64,000 nucleotides of DNA from M3007 sp031425155 (GCA_031425155.1 JANPIV010000093.1:3621-67620); one strand, 5' to 3'. Counted from the stretch's first letter, positions 33,381-44,500 are shown. A program made the numbers and translations. Notes: a model not told the origin generated them from the letters alone.

Positions 33381-36300
33381 TTAGCGTTGCACCACAAAAC
33401 GCTGCACGGCCCGCTGTCCATCAGCGGCAAGCACCGCGAGGAAGTACAGACCATTGGCCGGGACGGCGGGAAAATCTACCGCCTGCGGTGCATAATCGGC
33501 GACCAGACTTTGCGTATATTCCAGCTGACCCTGGGCATTCAGGAATTGTAATTGCACTTGTTGACCGGCCCAGGCGGAAAGATCGGCAAACAGCACTCCG
33601 TCCGTTGGATTGGGAAACAGGGACAAATTACCTGCTGCACGTCGTGTGCCGGTGCCCGGCCCAAAGTTCGGATAGGGCTGCACCGGACAATTGAAAGTGT
33701 TTAAAATGGCTGAATAAGACTGGTTATTAACCAATTTGGCGATCACATGGATGTAGGCAGGCACACTCTGCTGGGATAATTTGTAGGTAAATATATCCGC
33801 AGCACCGCCCTGAAGCAGAGTACCGGGCTGGGCTCTAAACTCAATGGAATAAAACGGCGAGAAGTTGGGATTCTGGACTTTATAGCTGCGCCCGCTCCCT
33901 GCGGTGTATATCGAAGCATTGGCCGGGGCCACCGCAACAGTACCATTGGGCACTTCAAAAGCAGTGTACAACAATGCTGCCGCACAGTTATTGACCACCC
34001 GTATCGTATAGTTCCGATTGCCAATACTGTCGAGTTTGATACTCAGCAACTCATAACGCAGGCAGCTGGTTGTTTTGGTATCACAAGGCGGTATTTGTTC
34101 GGTCACGGTCACCTCAAAGCAACAAGTGTCACTATTGCCGCAGGCATCCATAACGCGGTAACAGACCTGCGTCACGCCCAGCGGAAAAAGATTACTGCCG
34201 GGCAGAGTGGTCAGCAGCGTATAAGTCAGTCCGCCAGCCGGGCAATTGGTGACTCCCGTGGGTAAGGTGTAGTCCACGATGGCCAGGGTGTCACCTGCTG
34301 GAATTTCGACCATAATAGCCTCGGTGCAACTGATTGAAACGGTTGTCTGGAGTTGCAAAATATACGTGACCAGCGTATCACAACCGACCGTAGCGGGCAC
34401 TGTCAGCAATACGGTACCGGGTTGGGTATAGAATTGGCCGCCTAGTATGACGCTATCGCCAGGCAAAAACTCGATCACTTCAGTACGGGTCAGCAGCGGC
34501 CTCACGGTCACCGTGAAGGTATCCGCGGCGACACAACCGGCGGCATTTTGCGCCAGCAAACTATACGTCGTAGTAGCATTTGGCTGAACAATAACCGTCG
34601 CGCAGGTCGTACAGTTCAGCCCCGCTGCTGGTGTCCAGACATAAGACTCAAAGCCGGGAGCCGTATAACTTACATTCTTCCCGGCGCAAATGCTGGTGTC
34701 GGGCAATTGAATATCCGCGAGGCTGCTGACAAAAATGATAAAGGTATCGGCCACCGTGCAGCCCTCGCTATTTTGCGCCAGCAAGGTATAAGTAGTTGTG
34801 GCAGTGGGCATTATAGTAACAGTGGGGCAAGTATCGCAACTCAGCCCCACCGCTGGCGTCCATTGGTAGGCAGCAAAACCAAACACATCATAGACTACGC
34901 TTTGGCCAGGGCAAATCGTGCTATCCGGGAGCTGGAGGGCAGCCACTGGCCGGACGGTGATGGTAAACGTGTCGATGAGTCGGCAACCGGCACTGTTTTG
35001 CGCCAGCAAATTATACGTCGTAGTGGCCGTGGGCTGGATAATAACCGTGTCGCAGGTTGTGCAGTTCAGCCCTGCGGCTGGCGTCCATTGGTACATGTCG
35101 AAACCGGGAGCGGTGTAGGTCAGGCGCTCGCCCAGGCAAATAGTCGCGTCCGGCAGCTGGACGTTGGCGGTCGGATCCACCACAACGGTAAAAGTATCGG
35201 TCAGCACACAGCCATCGCTGGTGTAAGCCAACAGTGCGTAAATGGTCGTGATATTGGGTTGAATAATGACCGTGGGGCAAGTATCGCAATTTAAACCAAA
35301 AGCCGGTGTCCAGGAATAAAAATCGAAACCGGAAGCCGTATAGGTCAATATCTGGCCGGGGCAAATAATCGTGTCCGGGAACTGCGTATCGGCGAGCAGG
35401 CTGACCGTCAGCAGCACCGAATCGCGCTGCGTATTGCCGCAGGAATCGGTCACTTCTACCCAATATACGTCGGGCATCGTGGCACTGTAAATAGAATCGG
35501 TGGAGCCATCCTGCCATAAATAACCCGCAAAACCGCCGCCGGCATGGAAAATGACGGTGCTGTCGCGGCAAAGCACGACATCGGGGCCAAGATGGAGGGT
35601 GTCCGTACAAGTGGGCATTTCGCCTGCACAGACGGTGGCTACATTGGCTGTGACCGGCAAATCGGTGGTATGCGGGGCTGGCGAAAAAGGAATGACCCCG
35701 GAACTAACCTGTAAAGCCACGGGCGCATCCGGCAAGTCAGATAAATCGCTCGCAATGAGCGGAGTACCTCGCCAATAAGTACAATCGTCATTCATGCTGC
35801 CGTTCGCATTGACTTTAACCAGCAGCATCTGGCTCACCCCATTGGCCTGCCCGGTGGTAGCGGTAAAAAACAGGTGATTGCCCAAAAATATAATTTGTCC
35901 CTGCTGCGATTCGGTTTGCGCAAAACCATCGTTGGCACCATATTTCAATTTTTTCACCCAGTCAGGGCTACCTTCTTTATCGGTTTTCAAAACGAACAAG
36001 CTACCGCCTTCGGCATTGCTGGCCCGCCCATAGAGCACATACCCATCCGGCACGGCGATGATCTCTTCAGCCATTTCATTGGTCCACTCGGTCAGGTCAT
36101 ATTGCCGGAGCCATTCCACAGTGCCATCCAGGCGGTGTTTTTGGAGAAAACAGGTCGAAGTGGACAAGGATGGATCGGTCTGATTGCCGCTAAAAGTCGT
36201 GACGATAGCATCGCCATCCAGCACGAGATCGCGCCCGCGCAGATAAGCAGGTGTGCTGGTTGGTGCTCCGCTCAGCCGCGTCCAGTCGGGAATAGCGGTC

Positions 36301-36977
36301 GCACCATCCAGGCGGGTGAGGGCATTATAACGGAATAAATCGGTGAAAATGTTCGTGCCGTTGTTCGCCTGCCCCACCGCATAAAAGGCAGAATCATGGG
36401 CGACTATGGCGTTGAAAGATTCGGCCTTGCCCAGGTTGTAACGTTTGGTCATGGGAACTAACAGAGTGCCCGTGGTACGGTCTATTTGCAACAGCGTAGC
36501 ATCGCTGGCGAGGCCGGTAAATACTTCGCCATACGCCAGATAGTTGCCGCCGGGTGATTTTTCCAGCAGGCCGTTCAGGGTCGCCACATCATCGTCCATC
36601 GTGCTGGCCCACAAAACCGTGTTCGTCGCGGGGTTGTACCGAAATACAAAACCGCGCCGCAAATCGCCTATGCCCTGGGTACCACAACCGACGATCATGC
36701 CCTCGGAATCCACGATGAGTTCGGAGACGTTGTCCAGATTACCGGTGGAAAAATCCAGGAAATAGCTGCTGATGACGTTGCCATCGGGCGTTATTTTGAG
36801 CAGCACCGTGCGGCCAATCACCGCCCCACCCACGTACAGGTTGCCATCGCCCGCCGGGCAAATGGTGTAGCCGCGGCGGAAATTGGTGATGATTTTAAGA
36901 AAGGTGGTGTTGGATTGGGCCAGTGCCGGGACCAGGCAGGCCAGGCAGAACAGCGTACCAAGTAGAAGTGAACGCAT
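33381..36977 (-). CDS. Large secreted multi-repeat protein with T9SS sorting domain
   Basis: A 1,198-residue extracellular protein. Signal peptide ends ALAQ; residues 25-430 form a propeller-like region typical of surface proteins of this phylum. A Cys-rich segment follows (CTDTLHLGPDVVLCRDS). Then come four tandem repeats of about 80 residues, each with ICxGxxxTYxxxGFxxYxWTPAxGLxCxxC and TTTYxLLAQN. Next is a module starting CLRYELLSIKLD, and a type A T9SS domain (SLFPNPTDGVLFADL, ANGLYFLAVLA) ends it. The repeats resemble PKD/Ig-like adhesion modules of gliding bacteria. Adhesion or matrix function is likely but inferred. Confidence 0.85.
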   Translation of the reverse strand: MRSLLLGTLFCLACLVPALAQSNTTFLKIITNFRRGYTICPAGDGNLYVGGAVIGRTVLLKITPDGNVISSYFLDFSTGNLDNVSELIVDSEGMIVGCGTQGIGDLRRGFVFRYNPATNTVLWASTMDDDVATLNGLLEKSPGGNYLAYGEVFTGLASDATLLQIDRTTGTLLVPMTKRYNLGKAESFNAIVAHDSAFYAVGQANNGTNIFTDLFRYNALTRLDGATAIPDWTRLSGAPTSTPAYLRGRDLVLDGDAIVTTFSGNQTDPSLSTSTCFLQKHRLDGTVEWLRQYDLTEWTNEMAEEIIAVPDGYVLYGRASNAEGGSLFVLKTDKEGSPDWVKKLKYGANDGFAQTESQQGQIIFLGNHLFFTATTGQANGVSQMLLVKVNANGSMNDDCTYWRGTPLIASDLSDLPDAPVALQVSSGVIPFSPAPHTTDLPVTANVATVCAGEMPTCTDTLHLGPDVVLCRDSTVIFHAGGGFAGYLWQDGSTDSIYSATMPDVYWVEVTDSCGNTQRDSVLLTVSLLADTQFPDTIICPGQILTYTASGFDFYSWTPAFGLNCDTCPTVIIQPNITTIYALLAYTSDGCVLTDTFTVVVDPTANVQLPDATICLGERLTYTAPGFDMYQWTPAAGLNCTTCDTVIIQPTATTTYNLLAQNSAGCRLIDTFTITVRPVAALQLPDSTICPGQSVVYDVFGFAAYQWTPAVGLSCDTCPTVTIMPTATTTYTLLAQNSEGCTVADTFIIFVSSLADIQLPDTSICAGKNVSYTAPGFESYVWTPAAGLNCTTCATVIVQPNATTTYSLLAQNAAGCVAADTFTVTVRPLLTRTEVIEFLPGDSVILGGQFYTQPGTVLLTVPATVGCDTLVTYILQLQTTVSISCTEAIMVEIPAGDTLAIVDYTLPTGVTNCPAGGLTYTLLTTLPGSNLFPLGVTQVCYRVMDACGNSDTCCFEVTVTEQIPPCDTKTTSCLRYELLSIKLDSIGNRNYTIRVVNNCAAALLYTAFEVPNGTVAVAPANASIYTAGSGRSYKVQNPNFSPFYSIEFRAQPGTLLQGGAADIFTYKLSQQSVPAYIHVIAKLVNNQSYSAILNTFNCPVQPYPNFGPGTGTRRAAGNLSLFPNPTDGVLFADLSAWAGQQVQLQFLNAQGQLEYTQSLVADYAPQAVDFPAVPANGLYFLAVLAADGQRAVQRFVVQR

Positions 36978-37080
36978 CGGTGGGAATTATAAGTGATGAA
37001 TTATAAGTGATGAGTTATGAGAACAAACCCATGACGAAAGGCGGGAAAGCGATTAGCACTATTAAACGAAAAGTAAATCT

Positions 37081-37272
37081 ATGTCAAAGAAAGGTAAAGC
37101 CTGCCAAAGAGGGCATCACTTTTTGAGTGACTGCCGTTTAGAGGACATAAAGAAACGATGCGACTTAGTACCGGCGGGTTCAGCCGCCGAGAGTGGCAGT
37201 TTAAATGTCCCCAGAGAAACACGAGGTACGCTGTTTAACAAAATCTACCCAAGCCGATCCAGTGGCCCCTAA
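37081..37272 (+). CDS. Possible 63-residue protein carrying VPAGSAA
   Basis: An ATG-started frame, MSKKGKACQRGHHFLSDCR onward, with Cys8, Cys18 and Cys27. The palindromic repeat at 37168 reads VPAGSAAE in frame, the same frame used inside the known genes. No homology is recognised and coding character is weak, so it may be chance. A terminator-like hairpin on the same strand follows at 37334. It lies in a 700-bp region otherwise without genes (36978-37677). Confidence 0.25.
   Translation: MSKKGKACQRGHHFLSDCRLEDIKKRCDLVPAGSAAESGSLNVPRETRGTLFNKIYPSRSSGP
37168..37190 (+). repeat. GTACCGGCGGG palindromic repeat, plus orientation
   Basis: A perfect copy and the only one in plus orientation. It lies in the 36978-37677 region and inside the doubtful 63-residue frame. 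Confidence 0.88.
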
Positions 37273-37333
37273 GCCGACCGTATTAATCGAATGCTTTTTT
37301 TATTCCTGAATACCGATTTTACTTGCATCTCTA

Positions 37334-37362
37334 AGCCATCCTCCCAAGGGGTGGCTTTTTTT
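37334..37362 (+). terminator. Terminator-like hairpin with T-run
   Basis: AGCCATCC pairs with GGGTGGCT (one wobble), followed by TTTTTTTT. It faces the plus strand although no confident plus-strand gene precedes it. Confidence 0.6.
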
Positions 37363-37504
37363 TATTTCCTCCGGCAAGTCCCCTATCCCTTTGGCGGTAG
37401 ATTTCGGTCGTCGGTGGGTTAAAATACGTCGTTCACTATTTTGCTGCAACGATTTGCATTGGCCAGCCGTCTTTTAGTTACCTGTATTCGCTATCCTACC
37501 TATA

Positions 37505-37600
37505 AATTTTGAAAAATAGCAGGCGTCTGCTGCAAGATAAACTTTACCGAAAGTTTGATTTGGTTTTACCGCCCCGGCAAAAGTGCCGGGGCTTTTTTTT
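37505..37600 (+). ncRNA. Candidate structured small RNA with intrinsic terminator
   Basis: About 90 bases with three consecutive hairpins: AGCAG-GCGT-CTGCT (37518-37531), AAACTTT-ACCG-AAAGTTT (37539-37556), and a GC-rich terminator GCCCCGGC/GCCGGGGC (37571-37592) ending in eight T. A near-consensus -7 box, TAAATTTTG, sits at 37503-37511, just before the first hairpin; no clear -33 element is seen. No open frame is convincing. This compact hairpin-hairpin-terminator order is typical of small regulatory RNAs, but I recognise no known family. Confidence 0.4.
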
Positions 37601-37677
37601 AAACATCAAAAATCTGAAATCATGTAATCTGCATTCATCAATCAAACTGTGACAATTTTATCGGCAATTCATCCTGC

Positions 37678-38139
37678 TCACAAACGAATCGCCATTCGAA
37701 TATCCGCTCGCGCATACGGTGTCTCTACTAGCGCAACCTCCTGAAAGCCAAGCCGTTGGTACAGCGTCAATGCGGGCACCAGTCGCCGGTTCGATTCCAG
37801 GAAAACTTCCCGTGCGTCCTGTTGTCTGGCCCAGTCCAGCGCCGCTTCACCCAGCCGCTTACCAATCTGCCGACCTTGCCAGGCCTCGTCCACCGCCATT
37901 TTGGCCAGTTCAAACACACCCTCTCCAGCCCGCACCATCGCTACCGTACCCACAATGTTACCTTCCAATTCAGCCAGTAAAATCTGGCCGCCAGCTTGCA
38001 GAATATGGTGCTGCGGATCGTCCAGTTGCTCTATATCGTGTGGCTCCACCGTAAAATAACGGGCGATCCAGGCCACATTGAGCCGTTTAAAGTCGGGTTG
38101 GTGCTGGATTTGGTAAGTGATGATGCGCAGGTCGCTCAT
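37678..38139 (-). CDS. GNAT family N-acetyltransferase
   Basis: A 153-residue GNAT enzyme. The acetyl-CoA binding motif A is AKMAVDEAWQGRQIGKRLGEAAL (quoted for its Q/RxxGxG core, QGRQIG). Motif B ends at LTLYQRLGFQEV. The substrate is unknown. It is divergent from the 38186 gene, with 46 bases between start codons, so the two share a short promoter region. Confidence 0.88.
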   Translation of the reverse strand: MSDLRIITYQIQHQPDFKRLNVAWIARYFTVEPHDIEQLDDPQHHILQAGGQILLAELEGNIVGTVAMVRAGEGVFELAKMAVDEAWQGRQIGKRLGEAALDWARQQDAREVFLESNRRLVPALTLYQRLGFQEVALVETPYARADIRMAIRL

Positions 38140-38185
38140 AATGCCGGATTTTTACCGATTTTTGTGCAAACATCGTATTTCCCAC

Positions 38186-38836
38186 ATGCAAAAACAAGGA
38201 AAAATTGCGCTCGTGCTCGGAGCCACCGGCCTGGTCGGCGGCGAACTGATTACCCAGCTGCTGAACCATCCCAACTATACCGCCGTGGTGGCCCTGGTGC
38301 GCCGCCCGCTCGACCTCCAGCATCCGAAACTCCGCTCCGAAATCATTGATTTCGATCTGCCGGACGCCACAAAAATCAAGGGCGACGACCTGTTCTGCGC
38401 CCTGGGTACCACGCTGCGCAAGGCCGGTTCCAAAGATGCGCAATACCGGATAGACTGCACCTATCCCGCGCAAATTGGCCTGCTGGCCCGCCAGAACGGC
38501 GTAAAACAATACCTGCTGGTCTCGTCCTTAGGCGCCAATGCCGATTCTTCCAATTTCTACCTGCGCACCAAAGGTGATCTGGAAGGAAAGATCAAAGTCA
38601 TGAATTTCGAACATTTCGTAGCTGTACGGCCTTCGCTTTTGCTCGGCGAACGCCCAGAATTTCGCCTGGGCGAGGCAATTGGCAGTGCCTTCTCGCGGTT
38701 GCTCGCGCCTTTTATTCCCCGGAAATACAAGGGTGTGGCGGCCAGTAAAGTCGCGGCGGCACTGATTGCGTTGGCGAATCAGGGAGGCAAAGGAGTGGAG
38801 GTGGTCGAGTCTGGTGATTTGCAGAAATATGGTTGA
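38186..38836 (+). CDS. NAD(P)-binding Rossmann-fold protein
   Basis: A 216-residue atypical short-chain dehydrogenase of the HTATIP2/NAD(P)H-binding group. It has the dinucleotide motif LVLGATGLVGGELITQLL, then FCALGTTLRKAGSKDAQYRID and LLVSSLGANADSSNFYLRTKG, both typical of this group. The reaction is unknown. The ATG at 38186 (MQKQGKIALVLG) fits the fold, while the upstream extension to 38117 would overlap the divergent GNAT start. Confidence 0.82.
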   Translation: MQKQGKIALVLGATGLVGGELITQLLNHPNYTAVVALVRRPLDLQHPKLRSEIIDFDLPDATKIKGDDLFCALGTTLRKAGSKDAQYRIDCTYPAQIGLLARQNGVKQYLLVSSLGANADSSNFYLRTKGDLEGKIKVMNFEHFVAVRPSLLLGERPEFRLGEAIGSAFSRLLAPFIPRKYKGVAASKVAAALIALANQGGKGVEVVESGDLQKYG

Positions 38837-38844
38837 TTATCAGC

Positions 38845-41046
38845 CTATTGTCTAACTACCTTCCCGCTTCGCGTCACCTTACCCGCGCTGACCCGCCAGC
38901 CATACAGCCCTGCCTGCGGAAAAGCCGTGGCCGGTACCTCGAGCATCTGTGCGCCCGCGTCCAGCCGCAGCGCATGGCGCAACAACACCCGCCCCGTCAT
39001 ATCGGTTACTTCCAGCGTCACCGTTTCGGCCTGCGTCAGGCGCAACGGGATGCGCACCCCAGCTGCCGTCGGATTGGGTTGCGGAGCAAAAATGGTAGGC
39101 TCTTCGGTGGTAAGGGACTGATTAGGAACGAATTGCAGCACCAGACCAACCGGATTTTCATCCGCTGGATAGGCTTCGGGGCGCAGCGCCGTTTTCGCCA
39201 TATCGGTTAAAGCCAGCGCATCGCGGAGGCGTACGGGCGCCAGGGTCCGCAGACGAATGGTCAATAGTTCATCGCCGGGCAGCAGCACAGCAGCCGTCTC
39301 ATTCGACCAACTAAGGTTGACTTGTCCAGACTGAAAAGCGCGATTGGCAGACGACCAATTGTGCAAACTGGATGAACCAACTTGTTCTATCTCCATCTTT
39401 TGCGCATCAAAAGTCAGACTACCCTGCCAGCCCAGCCACGCGCTCGCTTCGGCCAGACGCAGGGGAATATCCACCACCGCGCCCGCTGGCAGGTCCAGAT
39501 CCGGCAACCACACGGTCGCCAGCGAACGCTCTTCCGCCGGGGTATTGGCATTCGGAAGCACACTACAATTCACATCCCCGATCTTGATGCCGAAAAAATC
39601 AGCCGCCGTAATGTTGCCCACAATCTCTCCCCAGGATCGGCCTTCGGGAAAGGTGCTTTGAAAGGGATTGACCGGATTAGGGAAAGCAAAACCGGCATTC
39701 ACAAAGCGCCAGGAGGTGTTATTGGGCAATTTCGGGTAAATACCGAGAATCAATTTACGTAATTCTATAATATCGGAGCCAGTGACGGAATTGCTGTGAT
39801 TGGCGTCGGCGGCGATCAGTTTGTAGGGCGAATCCAGGGCCTGCAAACCCAGAATATGCCGCGATATCAACACCAGATCGAAGGTGCTGACGCCATTGAG
39901 CGGGTTGTCGTCTTTCAAGGCAAAAAAGGTCGTCACCGCCGAGGTGGACAGCGGCGCGGCCAGCAGCACGCAGCCACTACTGTCGGTTTCGCCATTGCCA
40001 AAAATCGGAATTGGTGGAAAATTCGGGGCATTCCCCTGGGTCGCGTAGGTCACCTCATCAATGCCTTTTCCACTGCAAAAATGTTTAACACATACTTCGG
40101 AGACGGTGGGCAGTGGCGGCGCACACACCGCAGCACTGTCCTGCACGATCACATAAGTACGGCAAATGCCTTCGAGGCCCGCTTTGTCTTTTACCCAGAC
40201 TTCCAGCAGGTGAAAACCCGCCTGATCGCAATTGAACATAATACTATTCGGGAAACTGCCGGTGCTATCCACTGGAAAACCCGTGCCCGTGCCGTCTTCA
40301 CGCAGACTGAACACCAGTTGATCGGTGGGCGTATAGTTATCGGCGGCGTCCACTACCAGCTCGGCCAAGGTGATTTCGAGACTGCCGGACGGCAACAGTT
40401 GCACAATGGCCCCGGGCCGGCAATTGACCACCGGAAGCCCGCAATCGCGCACCGTAAAGTCATACTGACAGGTAGAGACGACTCCATTTTGTTCCATGCG
40501 CCACTCTATGCGGTGGTGGCCGGGCGGCAGCTGCGGATTGATCGTATCCTGGAAGCCATTCTGCCGAAACCAGCGCACCCGCGCCACCAGCGTATCGTCG
40601 CTGGTCGTTCGCTCCAGACCGAAACGATATTTTTCCGCGATAATCGGATGAAAATCAAAGTCGCGCGGGGCACCTCCACTGTAGCTGGGGTTGGCCGCAT
40701 TCCCGTAATAAACCTGGCCGACGGGTGGCAAATTATTGCTGGTTACCGCCGTTTCACGCAGGCCATCGCCATTCAGGTCGAGCAGCAGCACAAAAGAAAC
40801 AAGAAAGCTGTCCGTGCCGCAGGAATCCAACACAAATACGGGCAGATCAACGCTGCTTTCGGCCACATTGGGGCTGTTGTAAAGCGAATCGTACCAATAG
40901 TTCGCGTTCCAATAGGAAGTACTGTTGGATGATTCATCACAAATAATCACCGAATCGGTGGGGCAGTTGACCACTTTAGCGCATTGGGCATGCAGGGAAA
41001 TAGTAGAGATTCCGAAGGCCAAAAAAAGGAGTAGCAGTTTGTACAT
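38845..41046 (-). CDS. Secreted dockerin-like and cohesin-like protein with T9SS sorting domain
   Basis: A 733-residue exported protein: signal peptide MYKLLLLFLAFGISTISLHA, beta-sandwich domains over residues 25-380, then a dockerin-like region with two Ca-loop helices (DDNPLNGVSTFDLVLISRHI and DANHSNSVTGSDIIELRKLI). A cohesin-like beta domain follows (VWLPDLDLPAGAVVDIPLRL, GWQGSLTFDAQKMEIEQV), then a type A T9SS domain (FAPQPNPTAAGVRIPL, GLYGWRVSAG). The same module order occurs in the 51362-56533 protein. The ATG at 41046 is chosen because it opens the signal peptide. Surface complex formation is plausible but unproven. Confidence 0.82.
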   Translation of the reverse strand: MYKLLLLFLAFGISTISLHAQCAKVVNCPTDSVIICDESSNSTSYWNANYWYDSLYNSPNVAESSVDLPVFVLDSCGTDSFLVSFVLLLDLNGDGLRETAVTSNNLPPVGQVYYGNAANPSYSGGAPRDFDFHPIIAEKYRFGLERTTSDDTLVARVRWFRQNGFQDTINPQLPPGHHRIEWRMEQNGVVSTCQYDFTVRDCGLPVVNCRPGAIVQLLPSGSLEITLAELVVDAADNYTPTDQLVFSLREDGTGTGFPVDSTGSFPNSIMFNCDQAGFHLLEVWVKDKAGLEGICRTYVIVQDSAAVCAPPLPTVSEVCVKHFCSGKGIDEVTYATQGNAPNFPPIPIFGNGETDSSGCVLLAAPLSTSAVTTFFALKDDNPLNGVSTFDLVLISRHILGLQALDSPYKLIAADANHSNSVTGSDIIELRKLILGIYPKLPNNTSWRFVNAGFAFPNPVNPFQSTFPEGRSWGEIVGNITAADFFGIKIGDVNCSVLPNANTPAEERSLATVWLPDLDLPAGAVVDIPLRLAEASAWLGWQGSLTFDAQKMEIEQVGSSSLHNWSSANRAFQSGQVNLSWSNETAAVLLPGDELLTIRLRTLAPVRLRDALALTDMAKTALRPEAYPADENPVGLVLQFVPNQSLTTEEPTIFAPQPNPTAAGVRIPLRLTQAETVTLEVTDMTGRVLLRHALRLDAGAQMLEVPATAFPQAGLYGWRVSAGKVTRSGKVVRQ

Positions 41047-41502
41047 GAAATAGCGATTAAACGATTGATAATAAAGCAACTATCAACGAAAAGGACGATG
41101 CAGCGAGTGCGCTGATAGTATTTCCTCCGTTTCGTCGGGAAGAACTGCCCTATCATACGTACAGAAGGCGGCTGCGGTTTTGCCGATTGTGGACGGTGTC
41201 GTTCAGGCGGCAAATGCCAGTGGGAAAGCGGCGACCAGAGCGGTCAAAACACCCGAAGGCGGGACTTTCATGTGATTATATATTCAGACGGATTAAACAG
41301 AGCGGGGGAAATGCGTTGATGCCGCAATGTACCGTCCATGTGGGCAGAATAGTGCGCTCCGAATGTGCCAGATGCCGACAGATGGTGATATGGTAATTTT
41401 AACAATCTATAAAGAGGGCAAAGATTTTTTTGAAAAAAAGCAGAGAACCATGCCTCCTTGCCAAATATTTTCCATTTTTGCCTGTCGTAAACTACCTGCC
41501 AA

Positions 41503-44500
41503 ATGTCCCAACCATCTGTGTTTATTTCCCACGCTTCCCAGGACGATCCTTTCGTCAAATCTCTCCGCCAAACCCTCGAAAAGTCCGGGGCTACGGTCTG
41601 GGCCGACAGCCGCGAATTGATCGGTGGGGATGTGCTGCAAGACGAAATCCTGCAAGCCATCACCATCCACGATTATTTCTTCATCGTCGTTTCGCCCCAT
41701 ACTTTTGGCTCAAAATGGGTCAAAAAGGAACTGGAATTTGCCAAATCCTTCGGCGACAAACGCATTGTCGCCTTGCTGCTCGACGGTCAACCCATCGGCG
41801 CACTGGCCTGGATGTTCGATGAAGAGCCGCTGGCTATTCCGGTTTCTACTGTGCCTGGTGGTCTGCAACAGGCCATGCCGGACATACTCGCTGCGCTAGG
41901 CTTGCGCCTACCCGACGATGCCGAACCCACTGTGCAGCCGCCCGAACCGAAGGTCAATGATCTTCTGCTGGTGCTAGAAAACCCTATGCTTTATACCGAG
42001 GGCGGCCTGCGGCGCGGCCAGGCCAGAGCACATTTCGAGATCAATCCCGCTGATTCTGAGAAATGGGAAACGCCTGATTTTAATTTCATTTGCCCGCTGG
42101 GACCCATTGAGGCCGGGCGCATGAAGTGGTACATCGAGGACTATCCACAGGCACCTTTTCTGGAAAAAATCCTCGACCGCGGCGCGGAACTCGAACGGGA
42201 AATGGCCAAATGGGGCAAGCAACTGTTCGATGCGCTGACCGATGTACCCGCCGCCCGCGAAATGTTTTGGGAATGGAAAGGTGAACAGGTCCACGAGCGA
42301 CGATTTTCGGTAAAATTTAATTTTTTCAACGAAAAAGACCTGCCCGCCGACCAGCAGGAAGCCATCAGTCTGCTCATGGCCACGCCCTGGGAAATCCTGC
42401 ACGACGGCCAGGCCTATCTTTTTCAGGGTAAAAAACCCGTGCGCGTCCGGCGGCAACTGCCGAATAAAGGTCGAAAGATCAAAATCGAACTGCAAAATAA
42501 ACTCCGCATTCTGCTGCTCAGCCCGCGCCCAGTGGACGAGCAGGCAGGCTACATTGACCACCGCGTAGCCCCGAAAGCCCTGCTGGCCGCCACCGAAATG
42601 CTGGGCGACCGCGCCGAACTTACGCTGCTCACTGAGCCCACTTTTTCGGCGATGTGTGCGGCCATTGACAAAGCCGAGAAGGCGGGTCAGCCTTTTTCCG
42701 TGGTGCATTTTGATGGGCACGGCGTATTTGATGCGCACCGTGGACTGGGTGCGCTTTGCTTCGAGAGCAACGAACCAGGGGAACAGCGCAAACTGGAAGG
42801 CCGCAAAACCCATCTCGTTTATGCCGACGAATTGCTGGCCGCCCTGCGCGACTACCGCATTCCGTTCTTTTTTCTGGATGCCTGCCAGTCGGCGGTGACC
42901 GACAAAAATCCCACCGCCTCCGTCGCGGCCACGCTGCTCGAAACCGGCGTAGCCTCGGTGGCCGCCATGTCGTATAGTGTGCTGGTCAGGACCGCTGAAG
43001 AATTTGCCAAAGCCTTCTACGCGGAACTGGCGCGGGGTGCCCGCATTGGCTCGGCTATGCTGGCGGGGCAACGCGCCCTTCACGACCAGCCCGTGCGGGC
43101 GCACCTGCCCGAAGGCGAAAAACTCCGCCTGCAAGACTGGTTCGTGCCCGTCCTGTTTCAGGAAGAAAAAGACCCGCAACTCGTCAAACACATTCCCGGC
43201 AAAGCCACCCAGCAACTGGCCGCCGACCAGCGCAAAGCCAGCGCAGGCTTCACGCCAGAAGAGCCCAAACACGGTTTTATCGGTCGCCGCCTCGAACTGC
43301 TGGCCCTCGAACGCCTGCTGCTGCTCGAACCCTACGCTGTGCTAGTGGGGCAGGGCGGCGCGGGCAAGACCACCCTGGCCACCGAATTGGCCCGCTGGAT
43401 GCTGCGCACCGGGCGTTTCCAGCGACTGGCTTTCGTTTCTTTTGAGGGTTTGAGCGATACCCGCTCTGCCCTCGATTCGTTGGGCAGGCAACTCGACGGC
43501 TCCGATTTTTCGGTGGCCAAGTTTAAAGACGAGGAAGAGGCCTTACTAGTGCTGGATCGCCGACTGCGGGAATTTTCGACGCTGATCGTGCTGGATAACC
43601 TCGAAAGCGTTTTGCCCGAACCTGGAGGTGTACCAATACTCGGCGTGGAGCCCATCGAAAAGTTCATGGCCTTTTTTGCTCGCCTGCAAAAAAGCAGCAA
43701 GGCTACCCGCCTGCTGCTCACCACCCGTGAAACGCTACCTGCTCCTTTTAATATTGGAAGAAACACCCGACGGCTCGGCCCGCTCTCCGAACACGATGCC
43801 CTGCACCTGATCGCCAGTGTACGGGACCAGGCAGGCTACTCCGCGAAAAGCCTGAATGTGGAAGATTTAGATAAGGAGTTTGGCGATCTGGCCCGCTCGG
43901 TGAATTACCACGCCCGCGCCCTCACGCTGCTGGCCCAACTGATTTCGGAGCGGGGCGAGGAACTACCCGATCTGAATGCCGATCTCAGCCTGCTCATGGC
44001 TGAACTGGAACGAAAAAGCCCCGGCGAGCGGGAAAACAGTCTGTTTGCTAGCTTGGAACTATCGCTGCGGCGTTTGTCCCCAGAGGTACGGACGATAGTA
44101 GATGTACTGGCGGTGTATAATGGTGGCGCAGATGTAGCAACTTGGGCAATGGTGACTGAACAGGAACAAGATGTTGTCATACAAGCGGGTATGGCCTTAG
44201 TGGCAGTAGGCTTGGCAGAAGTAGCGTTAGATAAATTTCCCTATTATTTCAAAATCGACCCTGCTTTGCCTGCTTACCTCAGCCGCTTGACTCCTCCTGA
44301 ATTGCTGGAAGAACGGCGGCAGCGGTGGGTGGAAAGTATGGAGGCTTTAAGTAGATTTTTGCGTGAGCAACAAAGCAAAGATATGCAACTTTCCAGCGAC
44401 CTCAGCCGATTGGCCGAAGCTAACCTGTTGGCTATGCTGGCTCAGTTGGAGAAACAGGCAGAGCCGGAACAAATTGTAAACGCTGCACAGAGAATAGAAA

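Noticed and set aside
41047..41502. A partner gene for the TIR-CHAT protein in the upstream gap
   Set aside because: Short frames there (such as 41187-41396) have no start context or domain and look like noise.
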